Both the position numbers and the translations under genes were made by a program. Shown here in pieces: positions 18,899 to 27,616 of a stretch of 64,000 nt of DNA. A model generated the notes under the pieces. The model ran no database searches. It saw only the letters and a list, made by a program, of their open reading frames with translations, and was not told the DNA's origin. Every line of letters begins with the position of its first letter. Position 1 is the stretch's first letter. This stretch comes from Archangium primigenium (lineage in GTDB: Bacteria > Myxococcota > Myxococcia > Myxococcales > Myxococcaceae): NCBI RefSeq assembly GCF_016904885.1, contig NZ_JADWYI010000001.1:6076001-6140000 (forward strand), written 5' to 3'.

Positions 18899-19972
18899 AT
18901 GTCCCAGCCGCCCCCCACTGATCAGGCCGGAGCCGTCCGCTCGGGCGAGGAACTCGACGTCGCCGCCGTGGACGCCTGGCTCAAGCGCCAGGAGCCCACG
19001 CTGCACGGCACGCCCACGGTGACGCAGTACTCGGGCGGCGCGTCCAACTGGACCTACCGGCTCGAGTACCCCGCGCGCGATCTCATCCTGCGCCGCCCTC
19101 CGGCGGGCACCAAGGCGAAGTCCGCGCACGACATGGCGCGCGAGTTCTCCGTGCAGAAGGCGCTCAAGCCCGTCTACCCGGCGGTGCCCACCATGGTGGG
19201 GCTGTGCCAGGACGCCTCGGTCATCGGCGCGGACTTCTACGTGATGGAGCGCATCCCGGGCCTCATCCCCCGCAAGCACCTGCCCCGGGGCCTCACCCTG
19301 GACCGCGCCCAGACGCGCGAGCTGTGCCTGCACGTCATCGACAAGCTGATCGAGCTGCACCAGGTGGACCCCAAGGCCGCGGGGCTCGAGTCGCTCGGCA
19401 AGGGGCCCGGCTACCCCCGGCGGCAGATCGAGGGCTGGTCCGAGCGCTACGAGAAGGCGCGCACCTGGAACGTGCCGCGCTTTGGCTACGTGCGCGACTG
19501 GCTCAAGGCCCACACGCCCGAGGACATCGCCACCCGCGTCATCCACAACGACTGGCGCTTCGACAACGTGGTGCTCTCGCCCGAGCGGCCCACCGAGGTC
19601 ATCGGGGTGCTCGACTGGGAGATGGCCACGGTGGGCGATCCGCTGATGGACCTGGGCAGCATGCTCGCCTACTGGGTGCACGCGGACGACGACGTGTTCC
19701 TGCGCACCACGCGCCGCCAGCCCACGCACCTGCCCGGCATGCTCCGGCGCGACGAGGTGGTCGCCTACTACCTGGAGCGCACGGGGCTCAAGCCGGAGCA
19801 CTGGACCTTCTACGAGGTGTACGGCGTGTTCCGCCTGGCCGTCATCGCGCAGCAGATCTACTACCGCTACCACCACAAGCAGACGCGCAACCCGGCGTTC
19901 AAGAACTTCTGGGTGCTCATCAACTACCTGCACTGGCGCTGCCGCAAGCTCATCCGGAGCGGAGGCCGCTGA
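18899..19972 (+). CDS. APH-family kinase, ACAD11/LvaA-like
   Basis: 357 aa aminoglycoside-phosphotransferase fold. The Brenner motif VIHNDWRFDNVVL carries the catalytic Asp, and GVLDWEMATVGDPLMDLG gives the metal-binding Asp. Members next to acyl-CoA dehydrogenases, such as LvaA of Pseudomonas putida and the N-terminal half of ACAD11, phosphorylate the 4-hydroxyl of 4-hydroxyacyl-CoA. Neighbour genes fit that role better than antibiotic resistance. Starts 8 nt after the SDR stop. Confidence 0.88.
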   Translation: MSQPPPTDQAGAVRSGEELDVAAVDAWLKRQEPTLHGTPTVTQYSGGASNWTYRLEYPARDLILRRPPAGTKAKSAHDMAREFSVQKALKPVYPAVPTMVGLCQDASVIGADFYVMERIPGLIPRKHLPRGLTLDRAQTRELCLHVIDKLIELHQVDPKAAGLESLGKGPGYPRRQIEGWSERYEKARTWNVPRFGYVRDWLKAHTPEDIATRVIHNDWRFDNVVLSPERPTEVIGVLDWEMATVGDPLMDLGSMLAYWVHADDDVFLRTTRRQPTHLPGMLRRDEVVAYYLERTGLKPEHWTFYEVYGVFRLAVIAQQIYYRYHHKQTRNPAFKNFWVLINYLHWRCRKLIRSGGR

Positions 19973-19973
19973 C

Positions 19974-20657
19974 ATGGGCGCCGTGTACTTCGTGCGGCAC
20001 GGGCAGGCGTCGTTCGGGCGGAAGGACTACGACCAGCTCTCGGAGACGGGCTTCGAGCAGGCCCGGGTGCTCGGCGAGTCCCTGCGCGCGCGCCTGCCGG
20101 GCGTGGACGCGGTGTTCATGGGCCGCATGGCGCGGCACCGGCAGACGGCCGAGACGTGCCTCGGCGTGCTGGGCGTGAGCGCCGAGCCCCGGATCCTCGC
20201 GGGCCTGGACGAGTTCGACCACGAGGAGCTCATCCGCCGCCACACGCCGCGCTACGCGGACCCCGTCGTCCTCCAGGAGGAGATGATGCGGGAGGCGGAT
20301 CCCCGCCGGGCCTTCCAGGCCCTGTTCGCCCAGGCCGTGGAGCGCTGGGTCCTGGACACCACGGGCGGGTACACCGAGTCCTGGTCCGCCTTCCGCCAGC
20401 GCTGCCTGGACGCGCTGGAGACCATCCTCCAGACGCCCTCCGGCACGGTGCTGGTGTTCACCTCCGCGGGGCCCATCAGCGCCGTGTGCCAGGAGCTGCT
20501 GCACATCCCGGACGCGCACGCCTTCCAGCTCAACTGGACCATGGCCAACGCGGCGGTGACCAAGGTCATCCACAGCGCGCGGGGCCGCTACCTGTCCACG
20601 CTCAACGAGCACGCCCACTTCGAGGGGGCCCGGCGGGCGCTCCTCACCTACCGCTGA
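19974..20657 (+). CDS. Histidine phosphatase (phosphoglycerate-mutase-like)
   Basis: 227 aa. VYFVRHGQASFG gives the phospho-accepting His in the RHG motif at 8-10; the second-half His/Glu segments are shorter than in true mutases, which suggests a phosphatase. The ATG follows the kinase stop by 1 nt, so translation is coupled. In a pathway that makes phosphorylated hydroxyacyl-CoA, it may remove stray phospho-intermediates; this is inference. Confidence 0.85.
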   Translation: MGAVYFVRHGQASFGRKDYDQLSETGFEQARVLGESLRARLPGVDAVFMGRMARHRQTAETCLGVLGVSAEPRILAGLDEFDHEELIRRHTPRYADPVVLQEEMMREADPRRAFQALFAQAVERWVLDTTGGYTESWSAFRQRCLDALETILQTPSGTVLVFTSAGPISAVCQELLHIPDAHAFQLNWTMANAAVTKVIHSARGRYLSTLNEHAHFEGARRALLTYR

Positions 20658-20667
20658 GGCCCCGTCC

Positions 20668-21564
20668 GTGAGCACCCCGCCCGACTTGAACCTCCTGCCG
20701 GTGTTCGTGGCGGTGGCCGAGACGGGGAGCATGTCCGCGGCGGCCCGGCGGCTCGGGCTGCCGAAGTCCTCGGTGAGCCGGGGCGTGGCGGCGCTCGAGG
20801 AGTCCCTGGGCGTGCAGCTCTTCCACCGCACCACCCGTCAGGTGGCGCTCACCACGGCGGGCACGGCCTTCCACGACAAGGTCCGGCCGCTCGTGGCCGC
20901 CCTGCGCGACATCACCGCGGGCCTGCCCGAGCAGGAGGACGAGCCGTCCGGCGCGCTGCGCCTCACCGCGCCCGTGGACATGGGGCTCACCTTCCTCGCC
21001 CCGCTGGCGGCGACGTTCTCCGCGCGCTACCCGGCGGTGCAGCTCGACATCCGCCCCACCAACCAGACGGTGGACCTGGTGGGCGAGGGCTTCGACGCGG
21101 CCCTGCGGGTCTCCGTCCGGCTCTCGGACTCGACGCTCGTGGCCCGGCGCCTCAGCGCGCTGGAGTCCGCCCTCTACGCGGCCCCCACCTACCTCGCGCG
21201 GCGCGGCACGCCCCGGAGCGCCGCGGAGGTGGGCGCGCACGACTGGATCATCCACCGCCGGGTGCAGCAGTTGCCCGCGCCGCTCGTGGCTCCTACCCGG
21301 CCGCGCCTCGTCACGGACGATCTGCTCTTCGCGCACCGGGCGGTGTGCGAGGGCCTGGGCCTGGCCATGCTGCCCACCTTCCTCGCGCGTCAGGACGTGA
21401 CGGCGGGCCGGCTCGTGCGCGTGCTGCCCGGGTGGTCGCACAAGGTGGGTCACCTCTTCTTCGTCCACCCGCGCACCGAACACGTGCCCCGGAAGGTCGC
21501 CGCCTTCCGGGACTGCGTCATCGCCTACCTCGCGGCGAACCCGCTGGTGACGGGCGGGGAGTAG
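20668..21564 (+). CDS. LysR-family transcriptional regulator
   Basis: 298 aa. It starts at GTG 20668, 10 nt after the phosphatase gene. The HTH (SMSAAARRLGLPKSSVSRGV) is followed by a substrate-binding domain ending near residue 290. It is last in the plus-strand run and convergent with the dioxygenase gene; it could regulate either the operon or the neighbouring dioxygenase/methyltransferase region. Confidence 0.9.
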   Translation: MSTPPDLNLLPVFVAVAETGSMSAAARRLGLPKSSVSRGVAALEESLGVQLFHRTTRQVALTTAGTAFHDKVRPLVAALRDITAGLPEQEDEPSGALRLTAPVDMGLTFLAPLAATFSARYPAVQLDIRPTNQTVDLVGEGFDAALRVSVRLSDSTLVARRLSALESALYAAPTYLARRGTPRSAAEVGAHDWIIHRRVQQLPAPLVAPTRPRLVTDDLLFAHRAVCEGLGLAMLPTFLARQDVTAGRLVRVLPGWSHKVGHLFFVHPRTEHVPRKVAAFRDCVIAYLAANPLVTGGE

Positions 21565-21580
21565 GCCGCCCGGCGCCCGC

Positions 21581-22495
21581 TCAGGCGAAGTGGACCGCGG
21601 ACAGCCGCGTGCCGATGAAGGTGCCGTTGTAGGCGATGGTGCCGCGGTCCGCGCCCGCCGCGCCGGCGATGACCATCAGGGGCAGCAGGTGCTCCTCGCG
21701 CGGGTGGGACTGACGGCCCGCGGGCGCCTGATCCCACTGGCTCAGTCGGGCATCACGCGCCGGGGCGTCGAGCACGGCGGTCTCCCGCAGCCAGGCGTCG
21801 AAGTCCTCGGCCACGCGCTGGGCGCCCCGGCCGAAGCCCGCGCGCAGGTTGTGGTACGACATGCCGCTGCCGATGATGAACACGCCCTCGTCCCGCAGGG
21901 GCGCGAGCGCCCGTCCCATCGCCAGGTGCTCGGCGGGATCCAACCCGTGCTTGAGCGACAGCTGCACCGTGGGCACGTCCGCGTTCGGGTAGGTCAGCTT
22001 GAGCGGGATGAAGGTGCCGTGGTCATAGCCGCGCTGGGCGTCGCTGGCCGTCTGGAAGCCCGCCGCCCCGAGCAGCTCGCGCACCCGGGCCGCCAATTGG
22101 GGGTCGCCCGGCGCGGGCCAGGTGATCTGGTACGAGGCCGGGGGAAAGCCGTAGTAGTCGTAGAGCATGGGCGGCCGGGGGCTCGTCATCACCGTGGGCA
22201 CGGCCTCCTCCCAGTGCGCGGAGATGACCAGGAGCGCCTTGGGCGGCGTCTTCGGCACGGCGCGCAGGGACTGGAGGTAGCCGCTCAGGGCGGAGAACTC
22301 CTGGGGATCGTTGAAGCCCATGTCGACGAACGGCCAGGGGCCGCCGCCATGGGGAATGAAGACCACGGGCATGCGCTCGGGCCGCGCCGAAGCCGTCCCC
22401 TGCCCCTGGGCCAGCGCGGTGAGCCCCGCGGCGCCCGCCAGACCGCCCACCAGCGCCGCGCGCCGCGTGACGCCCGCTTCATCCTCGTGACTCAT
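21581..22495 (-). CDS. LigB/DODA-type extradiol ring-cleavage dioxygenase with Tat signal
   Basis: 304 aa. The N-terminus has a twin-arginine signal (TRRAALVGGLAGAAGLTALA, residues 10-29), unusual for this normally cytoplasmic family. The mature part shows PVVFIPHGGGPWPF, VISAHWEE and a later HPREEHLLPL, placing it with class III DODA-like enzymes. These use a non-haem metal held by His and Glu to open catechol-type rings. Predicted periplasmic. Start ATG 22495 retains the Tat motif. Confidence 0.85.
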   Translation of the reverse strand: MSHEDEAGVTRRAALVGGLAGAAGLTALAQGQGTASARPERMPVVFIPHGGGPWPFVDMGFNDPQEFSALSGYLQSLRAVPKTPPKALLVISAHWEEAVPTVMTSPRPPMLYDYYGFPPASYQITWPAPGDPQLAARVRELLGAAGFQTASDAQRGYDHGTFIPLKLTYPNADVPTVQLSLKHGLDPAEHLAMGRALAPLRDEGVFIIGSGMSYHNLRAGFGRGAQRVAEDFDAWLRETAVLDAPARDARLSQWDQAPAGRQSHPREEHLLPLMVIAGAAGADRGTIAYNGTFIGTRLSAVHFA

Positions 22496-22586
22496 GTGCG
22501 ACTCCTCCAGGCGCCCGTCCGGGGGCGCTCGGGAGCATATGTGCCGGGGACCCGGGCGTCGCGCTAGGGGAACGAAGCGCATTACT

Positions 22587-22606
22587 GTGTTCCCATCCTG
22601 GAACAC
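22587..22606. promoter_or_regulatory. 20-bp inverted repeat in the dioxygenase/methyltransferase promoter gap
   Basis: GTGTTCC and GGAACAC flank a 6-bp spacer, 24 bp before the methyltransferase ATG and in the 134-bp divergent gap. The symmetry and spacing are those of a dimeric repressor operator. Confidence 0.45.
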
Positions 22607-22629
22607 CCCTCCCTCGAAAGGACCCAGAC

Positions 22630-23367
22630 ATGGCGGCACAGTATGACCAGCTCGGAGACAAGGTCGCGGATTGGGACGTGCTGCCCGTGCGCTCCGAGCA
22701 CCTGGAAGGCCACACCCTCTTCAAGGCGCTGGGGTCCGTGGAGGGCCAGAGCGTGCTCGATCTGGCGTGTGGCGACGGGCTGTACACGCGGCAGTTCAAG
22801 GCGCGGGGCGCCACGCGGGTGGTGGGCGTGGACATCTCCGAGGAGATGATTCGCGGGGCGCGCCGTCAGGAGGACGCCCATCCCCTGGGCCTCACCTACC
22901 ACGTGGCGGATGTGGCCGAGATGCCCGCGCTCGGGGCCTTCGATGTCGTGACGGCCGTCTACCTGCTGCACTACGCGACCTCGCCCGAGCACCTGCTGCG
23001 GATGTGCCAGAACATCCATGATCACGTGAAGCCGGGAGGCCGCTTCGTCACCTACGCGTTCAATCCCGACTTCCGCGCGAAGGGCCCCGCGTTCACCCGC
23101 TACGGCATCACCCTGCGGGACTACCCGGAGGCGCCCGTGGATGGCCAGACGATCTCCGCGACACTGCACACGAAGAGCCCGTTCACCATCCACTTCGCGC
23201 ACTGGAGCCGGAGCACCTACGAGCGGGCCCTGCGCGCGGCGGGCTTCCAGACCCTCACCTGGCTCCTCCCCGAGTGCTCCCCGGAGGGACTGCGGAAGGA
23301 GGGCCCCGCGTTCTGGCGGGACTACCTCGACAATCCGCACGCGGTGGCCCTGCGCTGCGAGCGGTGA
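22630..23367 (+). CDS. SAM-dependent methyltransferase, class I
   Basis: 245 aa. Motif I is VLDLACGDGLYTRQF (about 40-54) and the acidic residue after beta 2 is in VVGVDISEEM; DVVTAVYLLHYA marks motif IV. The C-terminal 80 residues resemble the ToxA-like/ubiquinone-type small-molecule methyltransferases. Substrate unknown. It is divergent from the dioxygenase gene, and the two may act together on an aromatic compound. Confidence 0.87.
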   Translation: MAAQYDQLGDKVADWDVLPVRSEHLEGHTLFKALGSVEGQSVLDLACGDGLYTRQFKARGATRVVGVDISEEMIRGARRQEDAHPLGLTYHVADVAEMPALGAFDVVTAVYLLHYATSPEHLLRMCQNIHDHVKPGGRFVTYAFNPDFRAKGPAFTRYGITLRDYPEAPVDGQTISATLHTKSPFTIHFAHWSRSTYERALRAAGFQTLTWLLPECSPEGLRKEGPAFWRDYLDNPHAVALRCER

Positions 23368-23382
23368 GACCCGACGGCATTC

Positions 23383-23443
23383 GGACCCGAGGACGCAGGG
23401 TCCGTGCAGAAGAGGTGTCGCGTGGGCGGTTTCAACTCCGCCC
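23383..23443. terminator. Two hairpins between convergent genes
   Basis: GGACCC/GGGTCC (23383-23403) and GTGGGCGG/CCGCCCGC around TTTCAACT lie between the methyltransferase and PLP-enzyme stops. Neither has a T tract. Their position suggests a bidirectional termination zone. Confidence 0.4.
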
Positions 23444-23451
23444 GCTCCGCC

Positions 23452-25122
23452 TCACGCCAGTCCGGAGCCGAAGGCGCTCGACAGGTAGGCGCGCGCCTCG
23501 GCGATGGACTCGTCGATGATGCGCGCGGCCTCGAGCGCGTCCTGGGGCTCGTGCGCCGCCTGCACCTGGAGCCGGAAGCGCGAGGAGCCCGTCGGCGTCA
23601 CGGGGAACTCCACCATGAACGCGAGCACGCCCCGGTCGAACAGCCGCCGGTTGGCGATGCGCGCCAGCTTCTCGTTGCCGATGAGCAGCGGGACGATGGG
23701 CGACGGCGAGCCCATGCACGTGAGGCCTCGCCGGGAGAGCTCGTCGCGCAGGGCGTGGATGGCCTTGAACAGCCGCCCGCGCAGAACCTCGCCCTCGGGA
23801 GAGCGGAGGATGCGCGTGGCCTCGAGCACCACCGCCGACTGCACCGGCGACAGGGCGTTGGAGAACATGTGCGAGCCGCCGAACATCTTCACGTACTGTT
23901 TGACCGCCGCCGAGCGCGACGCCAGGAAGCCGCCATTGGACGCGAACGTCTTGGAGAAGGCGCCCATCACCAGGTCCACCTTGCCCAGCAGCTCCTGCAT
24001 GCCGATCACACCCGTGCCGCCGGGCCCCATGGCGCCCAGGTCGTGCGCCACGTCCACCAGCAGGGTGGCGTCGTGCTGCCGGCAGATGTCCTGGAGCATG
24101 ACGAGGTCGGGCCAGTCCGCGTCCACGGAGAACAGGCCATCGGTCACCACGAGGATGCCGTTGCGCGAGTCGCGCGCGCGGATGTCCTTCAGGTGCTGGC
24201 GCACGGACTCCAGGTTGAGGTGCTCGTAGCGGATGACGTTGCGGGTGGCCGCGCGCGCGCCCTGTTGCAGACACGCGTGCGCCAGCCGGTCGATGACGAC
24301 GTGGTCCTCCTGGCGCACCAGCCCCACCATGGAGCCGAACCCCGCGCCCCAGCCGGTGGGAAACAGCGTGAGGTGCTCCATCTTCAGCAAATCTCCCAGC
24401 TCCGCCTCCAGTGCGTCGGAGATGCGCGTGTTGCCGAGCACCATGGGCGAGCCCGCGCTGTGCGGGCCGTAGTCGTGCAGGGCCCGGGCCGCCGCCTCCC
24501 GGATGGCGGGATGGGCATTGAAGGACAGGTAGTCCTGGGAGTTGAAGTTGATGCCCTGGGTGCGGCGGCCCACGTCGTTGGTGATGCGGGCGATGCTGCC
24601 CGGGGAGGCCTCCAGCACCCGCGAGTACTGCCAGGTCTCGGTCCGGCGGCGCGCCTCCACCCAGCCATGGAACTCCTCGGTGCGCTGGAGGAGGTTCCTC
24701 CCCACCGGCCGGTAGAAGTCATAGGCGTTCTTGTCGAGCGCGTACGTCTCGTCCGGGTCCACCTCGCGGCGCAGGTGCGCGGGCCGCCACATCTCCTCCA
24801 GGTCTCCCCGCACCTGGTGCAGCTGCTGGTGCATGAAGCCCCACAGGGCGCGCACCGCGCCGTCGTCGGCCGCGGGCGCGTCCTCGCCGATGGCCGTCAT
24901 CGACTCCCAGGGGATGTGGCTGGCCCAGTTGCGCATCATCTCCGAGACTTCCCGAGCGGCCGTGCCCAGGTCCGTGGCACAGCGCCGCAGGGTCTCCCGG
25001 GCGTCGGGGGTGGCGAGCACCTCGTCGATCGAGCGGCCCTGGATGCACCGGGACGCCTCGTCGGCCGCTCCCAGGATGGCGCCAATGAGCTCATCGTCCT
25101 CACGCGGTTGGATGGGATTCAT
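23452..25122 (-). CDS. PLP-dependent alpha-oxoamine-synthase-like enzyme with helical N-terminal extension
   Basis: 556 aa. Residues about 1-160 form a helical extension absent from ordinary AONS enzymes. The rest is a fold-type I PLP domain: NFNSQDYLSFNAHP, HSAGSPMVLGN, LVDVAHDLGAMG (cofactor Asp) and the Schiff-base Lys in GAFSKTFASNGG. The family condenses amino acids with acyl thioesters (BioF, KBL, SPT, CqsA). It lies 17 nt after an FAD oxidoreductase gene, so the pair probably modifies the same small molecule. ATG 25122 is set by the first sensible residue after the upstream stop. Confidence 0.85.
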   Translation of the reverse strand: MNPIQPREDDELIGAILGAADEASRCIQGRSIDEVLATPDARETLRRCATDLGTAAREVSEMMRNWASHIPWESMTAIGEDAPAADDGAVRALWGFMHQQLHQVRGDLEEMWRPAHLRREVDPDETYALDKNAYDFYRPVGRNLLQRTEEFHGWVEARRRTETWQYSRVLEASPGSIARITNDVGRRTQGINFNSQDYLSFNAHPAIREAAARALHDYGPHSAGSPMVLGNTRISDALEAELGDLLKMEHLTLFPTGWGAGFGSMVGLVRQEDHVVIDRLAHACLQQGARAATRNVIRYEHLNLESVRQHLKDIRARDSRNGILVVTDGLFSVDADWPDLVMLQDICRQHDATLLVDVAHDLGAMGPGGTGVIGMQELLGKVDLVMGAFSKTFASNGGFLASRSAAVKQYVKMFGGSHMFSNALSPVQSAVVLEATRILRSPEGEVLRGRLFKAIHALRDELSRRGLTCMGSPSPIVPLLIGNEKLARIANRRLFDRGVLAFMVEFPVTPTGSSRFRLQVQAAHEPQDALEAARIIDESIAEARAYLSSAFGSGLA

Positions 25123-25139
25123 GGGTGGGGTCTCCGGGC

Positions 25140-26465
25140 TCAGGCGGCGAACGGGTTGTGGAGGTACTGGCGGGAGGTGGACTCGAACTGCTCGAAGATG
25201 GCGTGACCGCGCGAGGACTCCTTCGCGGCGTCGTTGATGAGCAGCAGGTTGGAGGCCTGGAAGAACTCGGACACCGGGGAGATGTCCGCGTGGGTGGCGA
25301 TGAAGCGGTTGGTCTCTTCCTGGTTGCCGCGCAGGGACACGAAGAGCTGGAGCTCGTCGTGCCGCAAGGGCTTCATCTCGGCGAGGGTGCAGACATAGTC
25401 GTAGTAGGCGGCGGCGGACTGGCTGCGGCGCCGGTCCTCGTAGTGCTTGAGCGCCGCGTCCAGCGGCTGGCGCCCGGCCAGCCACCCGTCGAGCGCCGCC
25501 GACACCAGCTCCGCGTCCCGGAAGGCGTGCGTCATGCCCGTGGCCGTGCACTGGTCCTTGAAGCAGCCCGCGTCCCCCACCAGCACCCAGCCGGCGCCAT
25601 GCAAGGGCCGCAGGAAGGCCGCTTGATCCAGGGTCCCGTACAGGCGCTCCTCGCGCTGGCCCTGGGTTCGCACCTGCTCGCCGAACTCCGGACTCACGAA
25701 GTCCAGGGCGCGCTGGAAGTTGCCGGGGATGTCCCGGCGGAAGGCCTCGGACCACTCACTGGGGCCGAAGACGAGCGTCATGTTCTGCCCGAAGTTGGTG
25801 GGGACGATCGCCGCGCCCATCCGCCCCCGGCGCATCAGGTGCGCCCGCCCCGCGTCGAACCCGGAGAAGTAGCCCCAGTAGGCGAACGTGCACTGGAGGC
25901 GCTCGTCGAACCGGGGCAGCTTGAGCGTCCGGGCCACGAAGGAGTTGCGCCCATCCGCGCCAATGACGATGCGCGCCCGCTCCTCCACCCGCGTGCCCTC
26001 GCGCGTGCGGCCCCGGATGCCCACCACGCGCGAGCCCTCGGTGAGCAGTTCCTCCACGGTGAAGCCCTCACGCACCTCCACCCCCGCCTCCCCGGCGGCG
26101 TCGACCAGGATCTTGTCCAGCACCCGGCGCCGCACCGAGCAGTAGCGCCGCACCACCCCCGTGTCATCGCCGTGCAGCTGCTGGAAGGACTGGCGCAGCA
26201 GATCCTCCGGCACGCCGCCGCTCAGGGAGATGCCGTCGTGCACCAGCTCCAGCTCCGTGTGCGAGGGCGTCACGGCGAGCACCTTCTCCAAGAGCCCCCA
26301 CCGGTTCAGGTACGACGTTCCGTGCGGCCACAGGAAGTGCGTGGAGATGACGTCGCTGGGGAAGGTGGAGCGATCCACCATCAGCACCCGGTGCCCCTTG
26401 CGCGCCAGCAACATCGCCGTGGCCGCCCCCGCGCACCGGCCCCCGATCACGATCGCATCGAACAT
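25140..26465 (-). CDS. FAD-dependent oxidoreductase (halogenase / geranylgeranyl-reductase superfamily)
   Basis: 441 aa. The dinucleotide fold is VIGGRCAGAATAMLLARKGH followed by MVDR; the second flavin motif is GWVLVGDAGCFKDQCTATG. These features match the group that includes tryptophan halogenases and monooxygenases, but the halogenase WxWxIP motif is not seen, so hydroxylation or reduction is likelier. It heads a two-gene operon with the PLP enzyme, behind an AT-rich promoter. Confidence 0.85.
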   Translation of the reverse strand: MFDAIVIGGRCAGAATAMLLARKGHRVLMVDRSTFPSDVISTHFLWPHGTSYLNRWGLLEKVLAVTPSHTELELVHDGISLSGGVPEDLLRQSFQQLHGDDTGVVRRYCSVRRRVLDKILVDAAGEAGVEVREGFTVEELLTEGSRVVGIRGRTREGTRVEERARIVIGADGRNSFVARTLKLPRFDERLQCTFAYWGYFSGFDAGRAHLMRRGRMGAAIVPTNFGQNMTLVFGPSEWSEAFRRDIPGNFQRALDFVSPEFGEQVRTQGQREERLYGTLDQAAFLRPLHGAGWVLVGDAGCFKDQCTATGMTHAFRDAELVSAALDGWLAGRQPLDAALKHYEDRRRSQSAAAYYDYVCTLAEMKPLRHDELQLFVSLRGNQEETNRFIATHADISPVSEFFQASNLLLINDAAKESSRGHAIFEQFESTSRQYLHNPFAA

Positions 26466-26530
26466 GAATTCCCCTTTTTCAAGATTTTGGGGAAATAGCA
26501 GGTTTTGTGTTCAGAACTCAACCCGGGGTG
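26466..26530 (-). promoter_or_regulatory. AT-rich promoter region of the FAD/PLP pair
   Basis: The minus strand shows TTGAGT, an 18-bp spacer, and TATTTC, then AAAAAGGGG before ATG 26465. A 9-bp palindrome GTTCTGAAC overlaps the spacer and could be an operator for the adjacent LysR protein. Confidence 0.45.
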
Positions 26531-26556
26531 GAAAGCGAGGACGTTCGCCGCGCGGC

Positions 26557-27474
26557 CTACCGGCGCGTCCGGCCCGCCAGGCCCGCCGGGGGGGAGGCGA
26601 ACAGCTCCGCCAGGAAGTCGATGAAGGCCCGGACCTTGGGCACGGCGGACTTCTGTCGCGCGAAGAGGGCGTGGACCGTGCGCGGCTCGGGCTCGTACTC
26701 CTCGAGGACGACCTCCAGCTCGCCCCGGGCGAGCTCCGCGGCCACGTGGTACTCGATGGTCTGGGCGATGCCGAGCCCGGCGACCGCCGCCCGGGTGAGC
26801 ACGTTGCCCGAGCCCGCGACGAGCCGGCCGTCCACGACGTACTTCTCCTCCCCCGCCCGGCCCTTGAGGCGCCACGGCAGGGGGCCCGTGTTCGACAGGT
26901 ACGCGAGGCAGGTGTGCTCGCGCAGCGCGGCGAGCGTGCGGGGCCGCCCCCGCGCGGCGAGATAGGCGGGCGAGGCCACCAGGAGGAAGCGCGCGGGGGC
27001 GAGGTTGCGCGAGACGAGCTCGGAGTCCCGCGCCGCCGCGAGGCGGATGACCACGTCCACGCCCTCGGCCGTCGGGTCGATGAGCTGATCGCGGACCGTC
27101 AGATCGATCGACACCTCCGGGTAGCGCTCGAGGAAGCGCGGGAGGGCCGCGCCGAGCACGTAGTCCGCGAGGGCGACGGGCGCGTCCACGCGCAGCCGCC
27201 CGTGAGGGGTGACCCGGCTCCGGGCCAGGGAGGCATTCGCCTCGTCGAGGTCCGCGAGGATGCGCGTGCAGCGCTCGTAGTACGCGGCCCCCTCGTCCGT
27301 GAGGCTGAGGCTGCGGGTGGTCCGGTTGAGCAGCCGCACGCCCAGCCGGGACTCCAACCGCGAGACGATCCGGCTGACCCCCGAGGGCGTGAGCCGCAGC
27401 TTCTGGGCCGCCCGCGCGAAGCCGCCCAGGTCCACCACCCGCGTGAAGACCGCGATCTCCGAGAAGGTGTCCAT
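26557..27474 (-). CDS. LysR-family transcriptional regulator
   Basis: 305 aa. HTH MDTFSEIAVFTRVVDLGGFA...SRIVSRLE and the LysR substrate domain are intact. It belongs to the subgroup that often controls divergent redox genes. ATG 27474 is preferred over GTG three codons earlier. It lies head to head with the MBL-fold gene and directly upstream of the FAD/PLP operon. Confidence 0.9.
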   Translation of the reverse strand: MDTFSEIAVFTRVVDLGGFARAAQKLRLTPSGVSRIVSRLESRLGVRLLNRTTRSLSLTDEGAAYYERCTRILADLDEANASLARSRVTPHGRLRVDAPVALADYVLGAALPRFLERYPEVSIDLTVRDQLIDPTAEGVDVVIRLAAARDSELVSRNLAPARFLLVASPAYLAARGRPRTLAALREHTCLAYLSNTGPLPWRLKGRAGEEKYVVDGRLVAGSGNVLTRAAVAGLGIAQTIEYHVAAELARGELEVVLEEYEPEPRTVHALFARQKSAVPKVRAFIDFLAELFASPPAGLAGRTRR

Positions 27475-27616
27475 GCGGACCACGCTCGCGTGATTCGTGA
27501 CGGAGCGTCAACAGTGCGATGACTTTCATGCCATTTCTTCCCCGAGGCGGCTCGCGCATCTTGCCGGGGTCTCGAGGCGCTCGGCCCCGGGACACCCTTC
27601 CTCGCTGGAGAACGCC

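Noticed and set aside
23404-25206. 600-codon plus-strand frame over the PLP gene
   Set aside because: Antisense to a gene with intact cofactor motifs; composition is Arg/His/Gly rich.
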